Shown here: positions 1 through 8,674 of the stretch, in pieces
Layout of the letters: the number at the start of each line of letters is the position of its first letter
Numbering within the stretch: position 1 is the stretch's first letter
Assembly: GCA_963585895.1 (NCBI GenBank)
Contig: OY757912.1
Span: forward strand, 86,385,599 to 86,449,598
Length of the DNA stretch: 64,000 nt
Source of the DNA: Sepioteuthis lessoniana
Lineage: Eukaryota; Mollusca; Cephalopoda; Myopsida; Loliginidae
Reading direction: 5' to 3'
Program-made: the position numbers and the translations under genes
The notes under the pieces: generated by a model
What the model was told of the DNA's origin: nothing
The model's database searches: none
The model's input: the letters and a program-made list of their open reading frames with translations, nothing else

Positions 1-90
1 CAGATACACACACACGCGCACAGATATAGATATTCAGACAGACAGACAGACACACACACACACTATATATATATCTATATATATATTTCT
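1..90. repeat. CA/GA/TA mixed microsatellite
   Basis: Mixed simple repeats at the window edge: CA-rich, then GACA units, then TA-rich runs. No coding signal. Confidence 0.9.
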
Positions 91-213
91 GAGTGAGTGT
101 GTGTGTGGGTAAGCAGTCAACGGTATTAATGAATGCCTTGATTCATAACGAAAAATGCATAATTCTTATTCAACAAATATTTATGTTGTAATATGATATC
201 CGCTTGTTTGTTT

Positions 214-217
<4 letters not shown>

Positions 218-252
<35 letters not shown>
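218..252. repeat. (TA)n microsatellite abutting MAR1
   Basis: About 35 bp of pure TA dinucleotide directly against the left terminus of the MAR1 transposon. Mariner elements target TA, so the transposon probably landed inside this tract. Confidence 0.9.
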
Positions 253-255
<3 letters not shown>

Positions 256-1555
256 CGACTGGTAAATTATCGTCTAAATTGCACAAAAATGAAAATAGCA
301 CTGATACCTCACCGAAATTGTAGGAAAATTTCTTGAAATACTATCAATTACATTCGTACAAAGAAATCGTCACTGGCGAAAAAAAAAAACCCAACTTCTC
401 ACAAGCCTTTCCGATAGTCTCCTTGCTTAAATTGGTAAATGCTGCTATCCTTGCTTTCAGTTCATCTTTGGTGTTGCACTGAGTTTTGTTGCTTTCAAGC
501 TTAACAGCGTTTCACCCATAAAAATCAAGAAGGTTACAATCTGGGGGTGTTAGATGGCCAGATTTTAGGATTGGGTTCTCTTGCTTGTGTGGCGCGGCAC
601 ACACTCTTCTTGCCAGACAGAGAGACTTCCAGCAGCCATCCTCTCGATCCAGGCAAGCATCATCTCTTCCAGGCATTTAATGTAGGCTCTATGTTGAGCT
701 TAGGGCAATGTGGGAAGATGAACAGAAGCATAACGTCTTCATCGCTTGTAACCGCCCCAAATATTATGATACTAATTGGGTATTAGCTTTTAATCCTTGC
801 AATTTAGCAGGATGTTTGTGTTTGTTCATAGGTTTTGCAGTTGTGTCTTTCCTCTTGTATCCTATAATGGCCGGCGGTAAGAATTTGTCCCTTTCTTGTT
901 TTGTGCGAGAAAAATTGAATGTCTTCATACAGTACCTCCTGATAAGAAATTCAGACACTGCTATGTCACTCGTCATTGAACTGGTTTTCTTGCTCGGATA
1001 GTTGCCGATTATAACCAAATTCAGTAGTACTCTTCTTATCAGAAAAATCAAATCGAGGCTTCCTAGTTGACGTACCTTCGTCCTAAACATTAGACTCATT
1101 CAATTCTTTTTTAATCCTCTGCACTCTAATCAGATTGACGTCCTATCGCGGTGAAATTTTTGTATAGGCGCTCCCGGAGTGAATGTCAAACAGTACAGCA
1201 TGACGTTTCCAAATTTCTGATGGAATGAATTGCTTCATGGTGCTGCTTTCCTCGTAGACAGTCCCTATCTGACTAGTTTGCTGCAAAGTAGTTGCGTATA
1301 GAAACCTATAATGTTTTGGTATACTAGTACATACTAATTAGTAGTTCGCAACAGGGTGCAAAGAATTGGTATTACACAGCCGGTTCTTGTAAAGCTCCCC
1401 GTATGATTAGATACGCACTGCCCTAAACAGCTGTAAATTTGTCATAGACCAGCTTTACCACTCCCAGACAAGGTGCGATAGACTAGTCCACAATAGTAGA
1501 CCAAACCGGAAATGAACAAAGTGCATGCGCGAAATTAATAATTTAAAATGGCGAC
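253..1555 (-). mobile_element. MAR1 mariner-like transposon, copy 1
   Basis: Decayed Tc1/mariner-superfamily element of about 1.3 kb, the usual full length. The left end (TGCGACTGGTAAATTATCG) and the right end near 1525-1553, read inward, share a TAAATTAT-type core about 30 bp long and so look like terminal inverted repeats. The right end matches the left end of MAR1 copy 2 (near 55866), including the stretch CGCGAAATTAATAATTTA. The (TA)n tract on the left suits TA-targeted insertion. Outer boundaries are good to about 10 bp. Confidence 0.7.
348..1238 (-). pseudogene. Mariner-like transposase relic (MAR1 copy 1)
   Basis: Read on the minus strand with several frameshifts and stops. It starts at MKQFIPSEIWKRHAVLF. 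An HTH-like stretch follows (DIAVSEFLIRRVLYEDI), then FGAVTSDEDVMLLFIFPH, then YIKCLEEMMLAWIERMAAG, then WQEECVPRHTSKRTQ, and it closes with NTKDELKARIAAFTNL before a stop at 348. These blocks are typical of mariner/maT-type transposases. WQEECVPRHT sits where QQDSAPCHT carries the second catalytic aspartate, so that residue appears replaced. The first-aspartate segment is missing. About 890 bp remain of an expected 1.04 kb. It cannot encode an active enzyme. Confidence 0.75.
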
Positions 1556-2060
1556 AATTTATCCATATACCCAGTTATAACTCAAAATCCAGCGGAAGTT
1601 TGAAAAAGGCATTCATTTTGTACAAAAACATCTGAGATAGTTTCTAAAATAGGGAACATTTTACGAAATGTACTTTGCGTCAACAAACCGTTTTATTTTT
1701 TAATTAATCTTTTTTAACTCCAAAACAATTATAGACTTTAAAGAAATTAACATTGTATATTCAGCATCACCATAAGCTTTTATTCGGCAATCATGCTCTT
1801 TAGAGACAGATTACTTTAGTTAAGGCTCCCTGTTTGTTTTTATTTACTTTTATAGCTAATAACTGAGGACGTATAAGCAGACGGACTTTGTTTCAGAGGA
1901 AGTTATGCCGCATATTATTGTATTTCTACTTATCTCCTTCTGCATAAATGTGTCAAGGTACTTAATTCAGTGGTGGATATATATCTATTAATTAGTTTAC
2001 TGTACAGAGAAATTTTTACGATACCATTCAACTCATGACCATTTTGGTTAGTTTTCTTTT
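1556..2060. other. AT-rich unassigned stretch
   Basis: No repeat shared with the rest of the window, no long ORF and no RNA-like structure seen. Confidence 0.5.
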
Positions 2061-2285
2061 TTAAATAACATATCAACTTTCGTTGGTTATTTTATACCAA
2101 TGCCATCAATCTAGAAGAACAGTTGTGGTACTATTCAATCGATAGCTGGCGGGGATAAGGGGGTTCTTACCCATCCCAAAAGTATTTGTGCAAAAATGAA
2201 CGCAACAACGCGACTGGAGTTCGAACTCACAATATCATCGCAGTCCAGCACGTTAACCACTACTCTACGTGGACTTACCCCATGA
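2060..2285 (-). mobile_element. SINE-A, minus, diverged
   Basis: Reversed tail (GGTTATTTTATACCAATGCC), middle, and tRNA-like head with a B-box (GAGTTCGAACTC near 2217) followed by the A-box region ending near 2280. It lies tail-to-head beside a second SINE-A at 2375. Confidence 0.7.
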
Positions 2286-2374
2286 CCACTGACTTACATT
2301 TAACGGGCACATTTTAACGTAGCGGCGGTGAGTACGGATCTAAAAAAATTTTAAATTTGGTTTGGCCTCTTTTG

Positions 2375-2566
2375 TTAGCGGTTTATGGGTTATTTAATTT
2401 CAAAATCCATCCTTGTAGAAAAACTGTTATAATGCTATTTAATCCATAGCTGCTACAATAAGGAAGTTCATGCCTCTCTCGAGAGTATTAGTCCGAAAGT
2501 GAATATTCTAACACGACTGGAGTTCGAACTCGCTTACTATGTCACAATCCAACACTTTAGTCGATT
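2375..2566 (-). mobile_element. SINE-A, minus, 5'-truncated
   Basis: Tail at GGGTTATTTAATTTCAAAATCC, B-box at GAGTTCGAACTCGC near 2520. The head ends within the A-box region, directly against a Rep-C head. Confidence 0.65.
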
Positions 2567-2945
2567 GTTGGGTGCAGCTACAGAATACACCTCTGCATCT
2601 CTGCAGAGGGGTAAAACTCCCCCAATAAATGTGCTGGATATGACACTAAACAATCTGATGGTGAGGCTCCAGTAATGCAGGAGTTTTGGGGAATACGGAG
2701 TACCCCTTCATTGCCATTGATCCCAGGTCCACTCTGGCCTGTAGTGGTAGCACCTGATAGGGTCATATCAATGGCTCAGATAGAACAAAACTACGTAGTT
2801 ATGTTATGCGGAATTATTTGAAAAAGAACTGTTTTGGTATTTAACAGTTTGTAAACCATACTTATACTAAACTTAATTGTTTGAATTTTAATTTGGCGTT
2901 AAGTGACCCGAAAAGGGTTGATACGCCGTAAAAAAACAAAACAAA
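2567..2945 (+). mobile_element. Rep-C, plus, internally deleted
   Basis: Carries the Rep-C landmarks: CTCTGCAGAGGGGTAA, ATGACACTAAACAATCTGATG, CCCCTTCATTGCCATTG, then AT-rich middle motifs and a tail (TTGGCGTTAAGTGACC to GTTGATACGCC) ending in an A-rich stretch. Shorter than the 600-bp copies because most of the middle is absent. Confidence 0.75.
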
Positions 2946-3175
2946 ACAGCCAACGAATTAACCTACACGTTAGCCACTACACCACGGGTACTACCCCTTT
3001 TTAATTTATTACGTACAGCACAAGATTAGAAGCGGAGACGGAGCAGTAGAATTAGTGTGTCATGTGATTCCCTTCAGTAATGTGGGGCAGACTGCCTAGA
3101 AAATCAGTATTTAAGTTATTAGAATTATTATTTGGTTTCGAACACCGGTGAAAACATACAACTAACCCAGCCCAA

Positions 3176-3409
3176 TGAGTGGAGTGTCCTCGTGGTGTAA
3201 TGGTTAAAGCGATAGACTGCGGAATCGTAGTAAGCGAGTTCGAACTCCAGTTGCGCTATTACATTCACTTTCGGATAAATACCCTTGGGAAAGGTATGAA
3301 CCCCCCCTTATCCTCTCAGCTATGGGTTAAATAGTGCTACTGCTGTTCTTTAGGGAGATTAGCTTTGGCATTAAATAACCTTACTAAGGTTGATATGCCA
3401 TTAAACAAT
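3176..3409 (+). mobile_element. SINE-A, plus, full length
   Basis: Reference copy. The tRNA-like head has an A-box (TGGTGTAATGGTTA) and a B-box (GAGTTCGAACTCC) about 35 bp apart, as needed for an internal Pol III promoter. A unique middle follows (CATTCACTTTCGGATAAATACC). The 3' end is a hairpin: TGGCAT at 3366-3371 pairs with ATGCCA at 3395-3400, AACC with GGTT. The sequence CAGCCCAA flanks both sides (3168-3175, 3410-3417) as a likely target-site duplication. It is a retroposon, not a functional tRNA gene. Confidence 0.85.
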
Positions 3410-3419
3410 CAGCCCAAAG

Positions 3420-3960
3420 ATGATGTGCTATTTTATGATATAAAGTTAAGTTTTGTACAATTAAAAAAAAAAGGGAATAAGATTTTTGCTATTTTATCTG
3501 CTTGGTTTCATTTTTAAACTCAAAGTTACCCTTAACAACGCTGCTTGGCCTCGATAAACATAGGGTAAGAAAATAACATATGAAGCGTAAAAATATAACA
3601 AAATTCTATTACAAAAATACAAGAAATCTAAACTAAAATGGTATCAGACATTTATTAATGCCAGACTGAAAAATTCCGAAGTTGTAGCCTGAAGGAAAAC
3701 ATTCAAGAAGGAGTTTGATCCACAGCGCAGATGTTCTAAGAAAGAAGATGTTTCATTGATTGTATAAAATAACCACAAATGTCAATAGGAATTCTGATCC
3801 TGAATTTCTTCATTCCGGTATCAAACGTGAATACTAAAAATATACACACCTGGCCTCTGCTTACTCGACTGTTTTTATAACATGGGAGGAGTTAACTTAT
3901 GTCCTCCCATGTCTGCCAATGGAAGTCCCCTACAATCAAATCAGACCTTCCATTTCTACT
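3420..3960. other. Unassigned AT-rich stretch
   Basis: Nothing recognised. No ORF of note and no repeat shared with other parts of the window. Confidence 0.45.
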
Positions 3961-3964
3961 CAAC

Positions 3965-4062
3965 AGATTAATTGATTGATTGATTTTAACGGCATGCCAA
4001 ACCATGTAGGGTTAATTCATGCCTAGAGCTTCAGGAATAGCTTTCATTAATCACTCAATTTC
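3965..4062 (-). repeat. (TTGA)n-tailed repeat 3' end
   Basis: Begins with TTGATTGATTGATT, then TTAACGGCATGCCAAACC. Similar ends lie at 17560, 27018 and 34095. On the minus strand it reads as a 3' terminus with an (ATCA)n tail, a further retroposon family of which only the tail is clear. Confidence 0.5.
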
Positions 4063-4108
4063 GGTTTCTTTATTAAATGGTGTTGTAACGTGCTGTTTGC
4101 GTACAATC

Positions 4109-4690
4109 ATCATCATCATCATCATCTCGCGCTGGTAGCACGGATATCCCGGACCCTCTCTCGCCACTCCTCCCTATCGTTCATCGCCCTAGGTAGGTCT
4201 TCAGGACAACATCCCGTATCCTCACATAGCTGCTGAATGTATGTTCGTGCTGGTCGTCCTGCTTTTGCACGGCCATGTGTGGGGGTCCATAAGAGTACAT
4301 CTCTTATGAGTTCGTCCCTGCTTCTCCAGCAGTGTCCTGCATGTCTGGTTCGTCTAACTTGAATAGTTTTCGTGATAGGGGGCAGGTGGCCGTACAGTTG
4401 GTGTCTTGTGGGGTGTTGCCGCTAGGACTTGTTCGAGATTGCACGTAGTATTCTTGTGTAATTGCCATCTAGCTTCTTCTCCAGTCGTTTTGTTAGCGTC
4501 CATGTAGTGCAGCCATATAGCAGTATCGATGTGACCGCTGCCTGGAAGAAACTGCGTTTCATTTTATCGGTTAGGTCTGATTTCCATATAATCGATAGCC
4601 TATTGATAGCTGTCCATGCTTTCGCCAACCTTTTTTCGATGTCCTTTTCGGTTGATTCGACGCTGCTTCCTAAAGGAACTACAATACGAT
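4109..4690 (-). pseudogene. RTE-like LINE 3' end (reverse transcriptase C-terminus)
   Basis: Minus-strand relic of a non-LTR retrotransposon. The segment includes KAWTAINRLSIIWKSDLTDK, FFQAAVTSILLYGCTTW and KKLDGNYTRIL, then a TGG-to-TAG stop in the NKSWRQHPTR motif near 4425. Beyond it come QVRRTRHAGHCWR, DVLLWTPTHG and EDLPRAMNDREEWRERVRD. The 3' end has a (GAT)n tail (4108-4126), as in RTE-clade elements. About 580 bp remain of an element expected to exceed 3 kb. Near-identical protein segments at 7768, 27050 and 43287 show one family. Confidence 0.8.
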
Positions 4691-4872
4691 ATAGTTAATA
4701 AGACTTTACAGTTCGACTGTGCCAGCTTTACTCTCTGCGTGCTGCTCTTCGCTCTAGGCTCACCGCATTAGTCTCACTGTTCACTCTCAGCTCACTGCTC
4801 ACTCGCTGCTTACCACTCACTCAGTTACTCGGTCCCTCATTAACTCCAATGACCAATCACTGTATTTGTCGC

Positions 4873-4927
4873 TTAAAAATTGACCTTGTGTCATATCCTG
4901 CCAGAGCGGTGGGGTTGGGTAAATATG
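4873..4927 (+). mobile_element. SINE-B, 55-bp 3' remnant with target duplication
   Basis: Only the last 55 bp of SINE-B are present (AAAATTGACCTTGTGTC through GGGTAAAT). The flanks are 17-bp direct repeats with one mismatch (4856-4872, 4928-4944). This is a severely 5'-truncated but genuine insertion. Confidence 0.8.
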
Positions 4928-4929
4928 AT

Positions 4930-5760
4930 CACTGTATTTCTCGCACATCCCACAAAACGAGCAAGACCGGCATTAGACCTTTTTTTAAGGTGGGTCCGTG
5001 TGAAGGGCTGTAGCCAAGACATGTCCGTTGGCTCCAAATATACCTTGGGTCTCATCGGCATTCCTCTAAGAAAGGGCATCTCAGGCGCCAACCAATAAAC
5101 CTGGCACCTCCGGAGCAGGTTGGAATCTGAAGAGACGGCCTCCTGAGGCTCAAGGAAAGCCAGTCTAAGCGCGTGTGACATGGACGCCCGCTTCCTGGTA
5201 CCCATATCAAGCGTACTTGACCAATGTTGCAAAACCTCAAGACCTTGCCATACGAACCGATCTCTGCAGCGAGCAACCTGTCCGTCGTGAGATCCGAATC
5301 GTGAGGCTCGCTCGAGTCAGAGCCGGTGAAGGCACACTGTATTTGTCTTACGTCCCACCAACCGAACGAGTGCAGCATAAGGCCTTTTTGAGGATGGTCA
5401 GGGAACAGATCCGTAGCCCAGACATGCCCAGCATCCCCCAAAATGACTCGGGCTCCATTGATATCCCCCTAAATATGGGTGCCAGGCGATAAATCTAGCT
5501 TCTCCGGAGAGGCTTAGAGCCTGGAGAGAAGGCCCCAGTGAGGCACGAAGATCGCTGGTCTCGGCGCGCGTGACATGAATGCCAGTACCCGTTACCCATG
5601 TCAGGCCGCCTTGACTAACGTCACAAGACCACGTGACCTAGTCACACCAACCGATCCGTGTAGCGAGCAATACGGCCGGTGTGTGACCCCAATCGCTAGG
5701 CTCGTGATAGCTGGGAAAGGCTCACAATTCGAACGAGGTAACTTTCCACCTTATATTAAG
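4930..5760 (-). repeat. Sat-G tandem repeat, minus orientation
   Basis: GC-richer than its surroundings. Two near-complete units plus a partial third, period roughly 400 bp, marked by CTGTATTTCTCGCACATCCCAC (4932) and CTGTATTTGTCTTACGTCCCACC (5337). The reverse complement matches the array at 61.69-62.70 kb, for example at TTGGCGCCTGAG and TTTGGAGCC. Three overlapping ORFs here are not convincing proteins. The nature of the repeat is unknown: a satellite or part of a larger element. Confidence 0.65.
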
Positions 5761-5779
5761 AGTTTTTGAGTCCGCTCAT

Positions 5780-6150
5780 TTAAATGTCAAAACAGTTCTA
5801 TTTCAAGCAAATCAGTTTAGCATAATAACGTAGTTTAAGTTTCACAAGAGTCCTATTTCAAGCAATTCAGTTTAGCATTAGTACGTCAAAAAGAGTTCTG
5901 TTTCAAACAATTCGCTTTAGCATAAGCACGCAGTTTAGTTCTATTTGACCCATAAATAGGACCCTATCAGGTGCTAACACTGCAGGCCAGAGTGGACCTA
6001 CAAGCGATGGCAATAAAGGGCACTCCGCATTCCCCAAAGCTCCAGCTTTACTGGAACATCACCATCATATTTTTTCGTGTCATATCCAGAATTATCGTTG
6101 CAGAGATGCAATCAGTGTATTCTATAGCCCCAGCCGACTAGGCAATACTC
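5780..6150 (-). mobile_element. Rep-C, minus, tail missing
   Basis: The middle section shows three tandem variants of GTTCTATTTCAAGCAATTCAG. The head follows: TAGGACCCTATCAGG, GGCAATAAAGGGCACTCC, CATCACCATCA, and CCCCAGCCGACTAGGC as the reversed 5' end. Confidence 0.75.
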
Positions 6151-6195
6151 TTCTGTAAGAATACAGCTTGCTTGTTCAAAGCCCTACCAAAAGGT

Positions 6196-6488
6196 GGGGT
6201 GTCCTCGTGGTGTAATGGTTAAAGCCATGAACTGCGGAATCGTAGTACGTGAGTTCGTACTCCAGTCGCGCTATTACGTTCACTTTCGGGCAAATACCCT
6301 TGGGAAAGGTATGAACCCCCTTATTCTCCCTCCAGCTATGGGTAAATAGTAGGACGGACTAGGTTCTTCAGCCTTGGTGAGGCAACTAGTCTAGGAGAAG
6401 GAAAACTCTGAATTCAAACCTGTTAAACTCTGCTTAAAAAATTGACCTTGTGTCATATCCTGCCCGAGCGGAGGGGTTGGGTAAATAG
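6196..6488 (+). mobile_element. Chimeric SINE: SINE-A head joined to SINE-B tail
   Basis: Positions 6196-6350 are SINE-A (tRNA-like head, CGCGCTATTACGTTCACTTTCG). At the shared segment CCCTTGGGAAAGGTATGAA...CTCCAGCTATGGGTAAATAGT it becomes SINE-B and continues to the SINE-B terminus. An 11-bp perfect duplication (TACCAAAAGGT at 6185-6195 and 6489-6499) brackets the whole composite, so it integrated as one unit. Confidence 0.85.
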
Positions 6489-6639
6489 TACCAAAAGGTT
6501 AAATCTTTTTTGAATTTACAGATTTATTCATTCTTAAAAATACGAGTTGCGATCTATCAGTATCAACAATGAAACTTGAATTTTTTTTTTTTCAACATAA
6601 AATTCATATAAAACATGTGCTCGTCTGAACGATTTATAA

Positions 6640-6919
6640 GATAATATCCATTATCATCCTCATCAAGTCACGCTGACAATACAGATTTCCCTAATTTTTC
6701 TCTCTCCATCTCTCCCTATTGTCATCACGCCCGGTAGGTCTTCCACACTACACCCTTTGTCCGCATAGAGATGATGAAAATAAGTTCTTGCTGGTCGGCT
6801 GATATTAGCATGTGTACAGGTCCAAAGAAGAACGTCGCTCACGAATTCATCATTACTTCTTCACCAATGTTCCACATGTCTTGTTTGTCTTACTGGGATG
6901 ATATGTGAGATGAGTAGTA
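6640..6919 (-). pseudogene. RTE-like LINE 3' end, subfamily 2
   Basis: Reads on the minus strand as a diverged form of the LINE C-terminus: CATCACGCCCGGTAGGTCTTCC corresponds to the EDLP...MNDRE region, AAGTTCTTGCTGGTCGGC to the GRP-TY region. The 3' tail is a short ATC-rich run near 6652. Same subfamily as 30895 and 52895. Many stops and indels. Confidence 0.6.
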
Positions 6920-6942
6920 ATAAGAAGTCGGTAGTTACATTG

Positions 6943-7142
6943 GCCTAATTGGTAGAGTGTTCGGCAATGGCGCCGGAGTCCAGGGTTTAATCCTAGGTCG
7001 AGTCATACCAAAGATTCAAAAAGGTTAAAGTGGATCAATCAAGGGAAAGGAGTAGCGCCCTCTCCTACACCATAGTGTTGTAACTATTGAAAAAGGAGCC
7101 CTTCGGGTCACCCTCGACTACGATCGCCAACTTTACTTATTG
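6943..7142 (+). mobile_element. SINE-D, plus (first duplicate)
   Basis: tRNA-like head with an A-box-like GGCCTAATTGGTAGAG and a B-box-like GGGTTTAATCC. The body has GGAGTAGCGCCCTCTCCTACACC and ends GGTCACCC...CGCCAACTTTACTTA. The 10-bp AGTTACATTG is duplicated at 6933-6942 and 7143-7152. Shorter than other SINE-D copies because about 45 bp between the head and body are lacking. Confidence 0.8.
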
Positions 7143-7343
7143 AGTTACATTGACGAATGTTGTGGTGAAATGTTCATTTTATAGTAAACGATTTAATTGA
7201 TTATTATTAAATTTTATTTTAGAATATGTGGTTAGTGAGATGAACAAGAGATACGGGACAATGCTGGAGACAAAAAGGACGAACTTATTAGTGGCATTCT
7301 TCAATGGACGATTACATATAATAAGAAGTCGGTAGTTACATTG

Positions 7344-7543
7344 GCCTAATTGGTAGAGTGTTCGGCAATGGCGCCGGAGTCCAGGGTTTAATCCCAGGTC
7401 GAGTCATACCAAAGATTCAAAAAGGTTAAAGTGGGTCAATCAAGGGAAAGGAGTAGCGCCCTCTCCTACACCATAGTGTTGTAACTATTGAAAAAGGAGC
7501 CCTTCGGGTCACCCTCGACTACGATCGCCAACTTTACTTATTG
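7344..7543 (+). mobile_element. SINE-D, plus (second duplicate)
   Basis: Same insertion as 6943-7142, copied by the tandem duplication. The B-box region reads GGGTTTAATCCCAGG here against GGGTTTAATCCTAGG in the first copy. Confidence 0.8.
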
Positions 7544-7599
7544 AGTTACATTGACGAATGTTGTGGTGAAATGTTCATTTTATAGTAAACGATTTAATT

Positions 7600-7762
7600 G
7601 GTTATTATTAAATTTTATTTTAGAATATGTGGTTAGTGAGATGAACAAGAGATACGGGTCAATGCTGGAGACAAATAGGACGAACTTATTAGTGGGATTC
7701 TTCAGTGGACGATTACATATAGACGTACCTGAGTTGGCCGGCCAGCAAGAACTTATTTTCAA
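7600..7762 (+). pseudogene. RTE-like LINE fragment, plus
   Basis: Translation includes KRYGSMLETNRTNLLVGFF, then RLHIDVPELAGQQELIF. This lines up with the LINE segment around DVLLWTPTYGRARAGRPTRTY and best matches subfamily 2, antisense at 53018-53045. Its orientation opposes the LINE fragment that begins six bases downstream. Confidence 0.5.
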
Positions 7763-7767
7763 TTCAT

Positions 7768-8105
7768 CATCATCATCATAATGTCGCGCTGGTGGCACGA
7801 CGGATATCCCTGATCCTCTCTCGCCACTTTTCCCTATCGTTCATCGCCTCTGGCAGGTCTTCTATGCTACATCCCGTATCCTCACATAGTTGCCGAATGT
7901 ATGTTCGTGTTGGTCGTCCTGCTCTTGCTCGGCCATATGTGGGGGTCCATAAGAGTACATCACTTATGAGTTCGTCCCTGCTTCTCCAGCAGTGTCCTGC
8001 ATGTCTGGTTCGTCTAACTTGGATAGTTTTCGTGATAGGAGGCAGGTGGCCGTACAGTTGGTGTCTTGTGGGGTGCTGCCGACAGGACTTGTTCAAGATT
8101 GCTTA
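7768..8105 (-). pseudogene. RTE-like LINE 3' end, subfamily 1, open reading frame
   Basis: The best preserved LINE C-terminus here. An uninterrupted minus-strand frame of 106 codons runs from NKSCRQHPTRHQLYGHLPP through QVRRTRHAGHCWRSRDE, LLWTPTYGRARAGRPTR and EDLPEAMNDREKWRERIRD to a stop at the ATC/GAT tail (7768-7781). Such motifs close the ORF of RTE-type non-LTR retrotransposons, after the reverse transcriptase fingers and palm, which are absent. Strong 5' truncation is typical of LINE insertion. Confidence 0.8.
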
Positions 8106-8509
8106 TAATATATGATAATAAAATAAAGTTGAATATTAATCTACTAAATCGTTTACTATACAATTACTATTTCACAATAACATTCGACTGTGTAACTATC
8201 GACTACTTTTTAACAGGCATGTTTTAGTATAACAGCTTTAAGTATGGAATCAGTGGAGCGAGGTGGAATTCCACATCAATCTGGCTCGCTTTCATTTTGT
8301 AGAAATCATTTTAGGAAAGGCATGTCTACTCGTTCCCCTGTGCTTTCCCCACATCTGGTAATATTTTTTACAAAGCATCGACTCACCTGCATACAATTAA
8401 TGTTTGTCGCAAAAAGTGTCTTGCTGAGAGAGCAGTTGGACAAATCTCATTCTCATAAATAACTATACCTATCTTTCTAGCAGCTACCTAATTTGTTCTC
8501 ACCTGTCGT

Positions 8510-8616
8510 CAGCTTTTTACTTGTGACAGTCACACCCATTCTTTCTCTTTCTTTCTCTCTCTCTCTCTCTCGCTATATATATATATACACGCAGACACAC
8601 ACAGACACAGACACAG

Positions 8617-8672
<56 letters not shown>
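8510..8672. repeat. Compound CT / CA / TA microsatellite
   Basis: CT-rich, TA, then GACA and CA, and finally about 32 bp of TA, ending at the left edge of FB1 copy 1. Confidence 0.9.

Positions 8673-8674
<2 letters not shown>

Larger units (their letters stand above)
6920..7721. repeat. 401-bp tandem duplication containing SINE-D
   Basis: Two direct copies, 6920-7320 and 7321-7721, match almost throughout with few substitutions (AATAGGAC versus AAAAGGAC; TTCAGTGG versus TTCAATGG). Each carries one SINE-D and a downstream LINE-like fragment. The low divergence indicates a recent local duplication after the SINE inserted. Confidence 0.9.

Noticed and set aside
547..1001. Two plus-strand ORFs of 79 and 97 codons.
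   Set aside because: Antisense shadows of the MAR1 transposase relic on minus.
1504..1555. ETS (CCGGAAAT), NRF1 (GCATGCGC) and YY1 (AAAATGGCG) like motifs in 50 bp, resembling a promoter.
   Set aside because: The same stretch recurs at 55858-55890 as the terminus of MAR1 copy 2, so it is a transposon end.
3184..3260. tRNA-like sequences with A- and B-boxes, possible tRNA genes (also 6198, 8790, 28890, 63610).
   Set aside because: They recur with long non-tRNA bodies, tails and target duplications, and no acceptor stem pairs. They are SINE heads.
4081..4140. Short regularly spaced ATC repeats that could suggest a CRISPR-like array.
   Set aside because: It is the (GAT)n tail of a LINE; no spacers. 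The window is eukaryotic.
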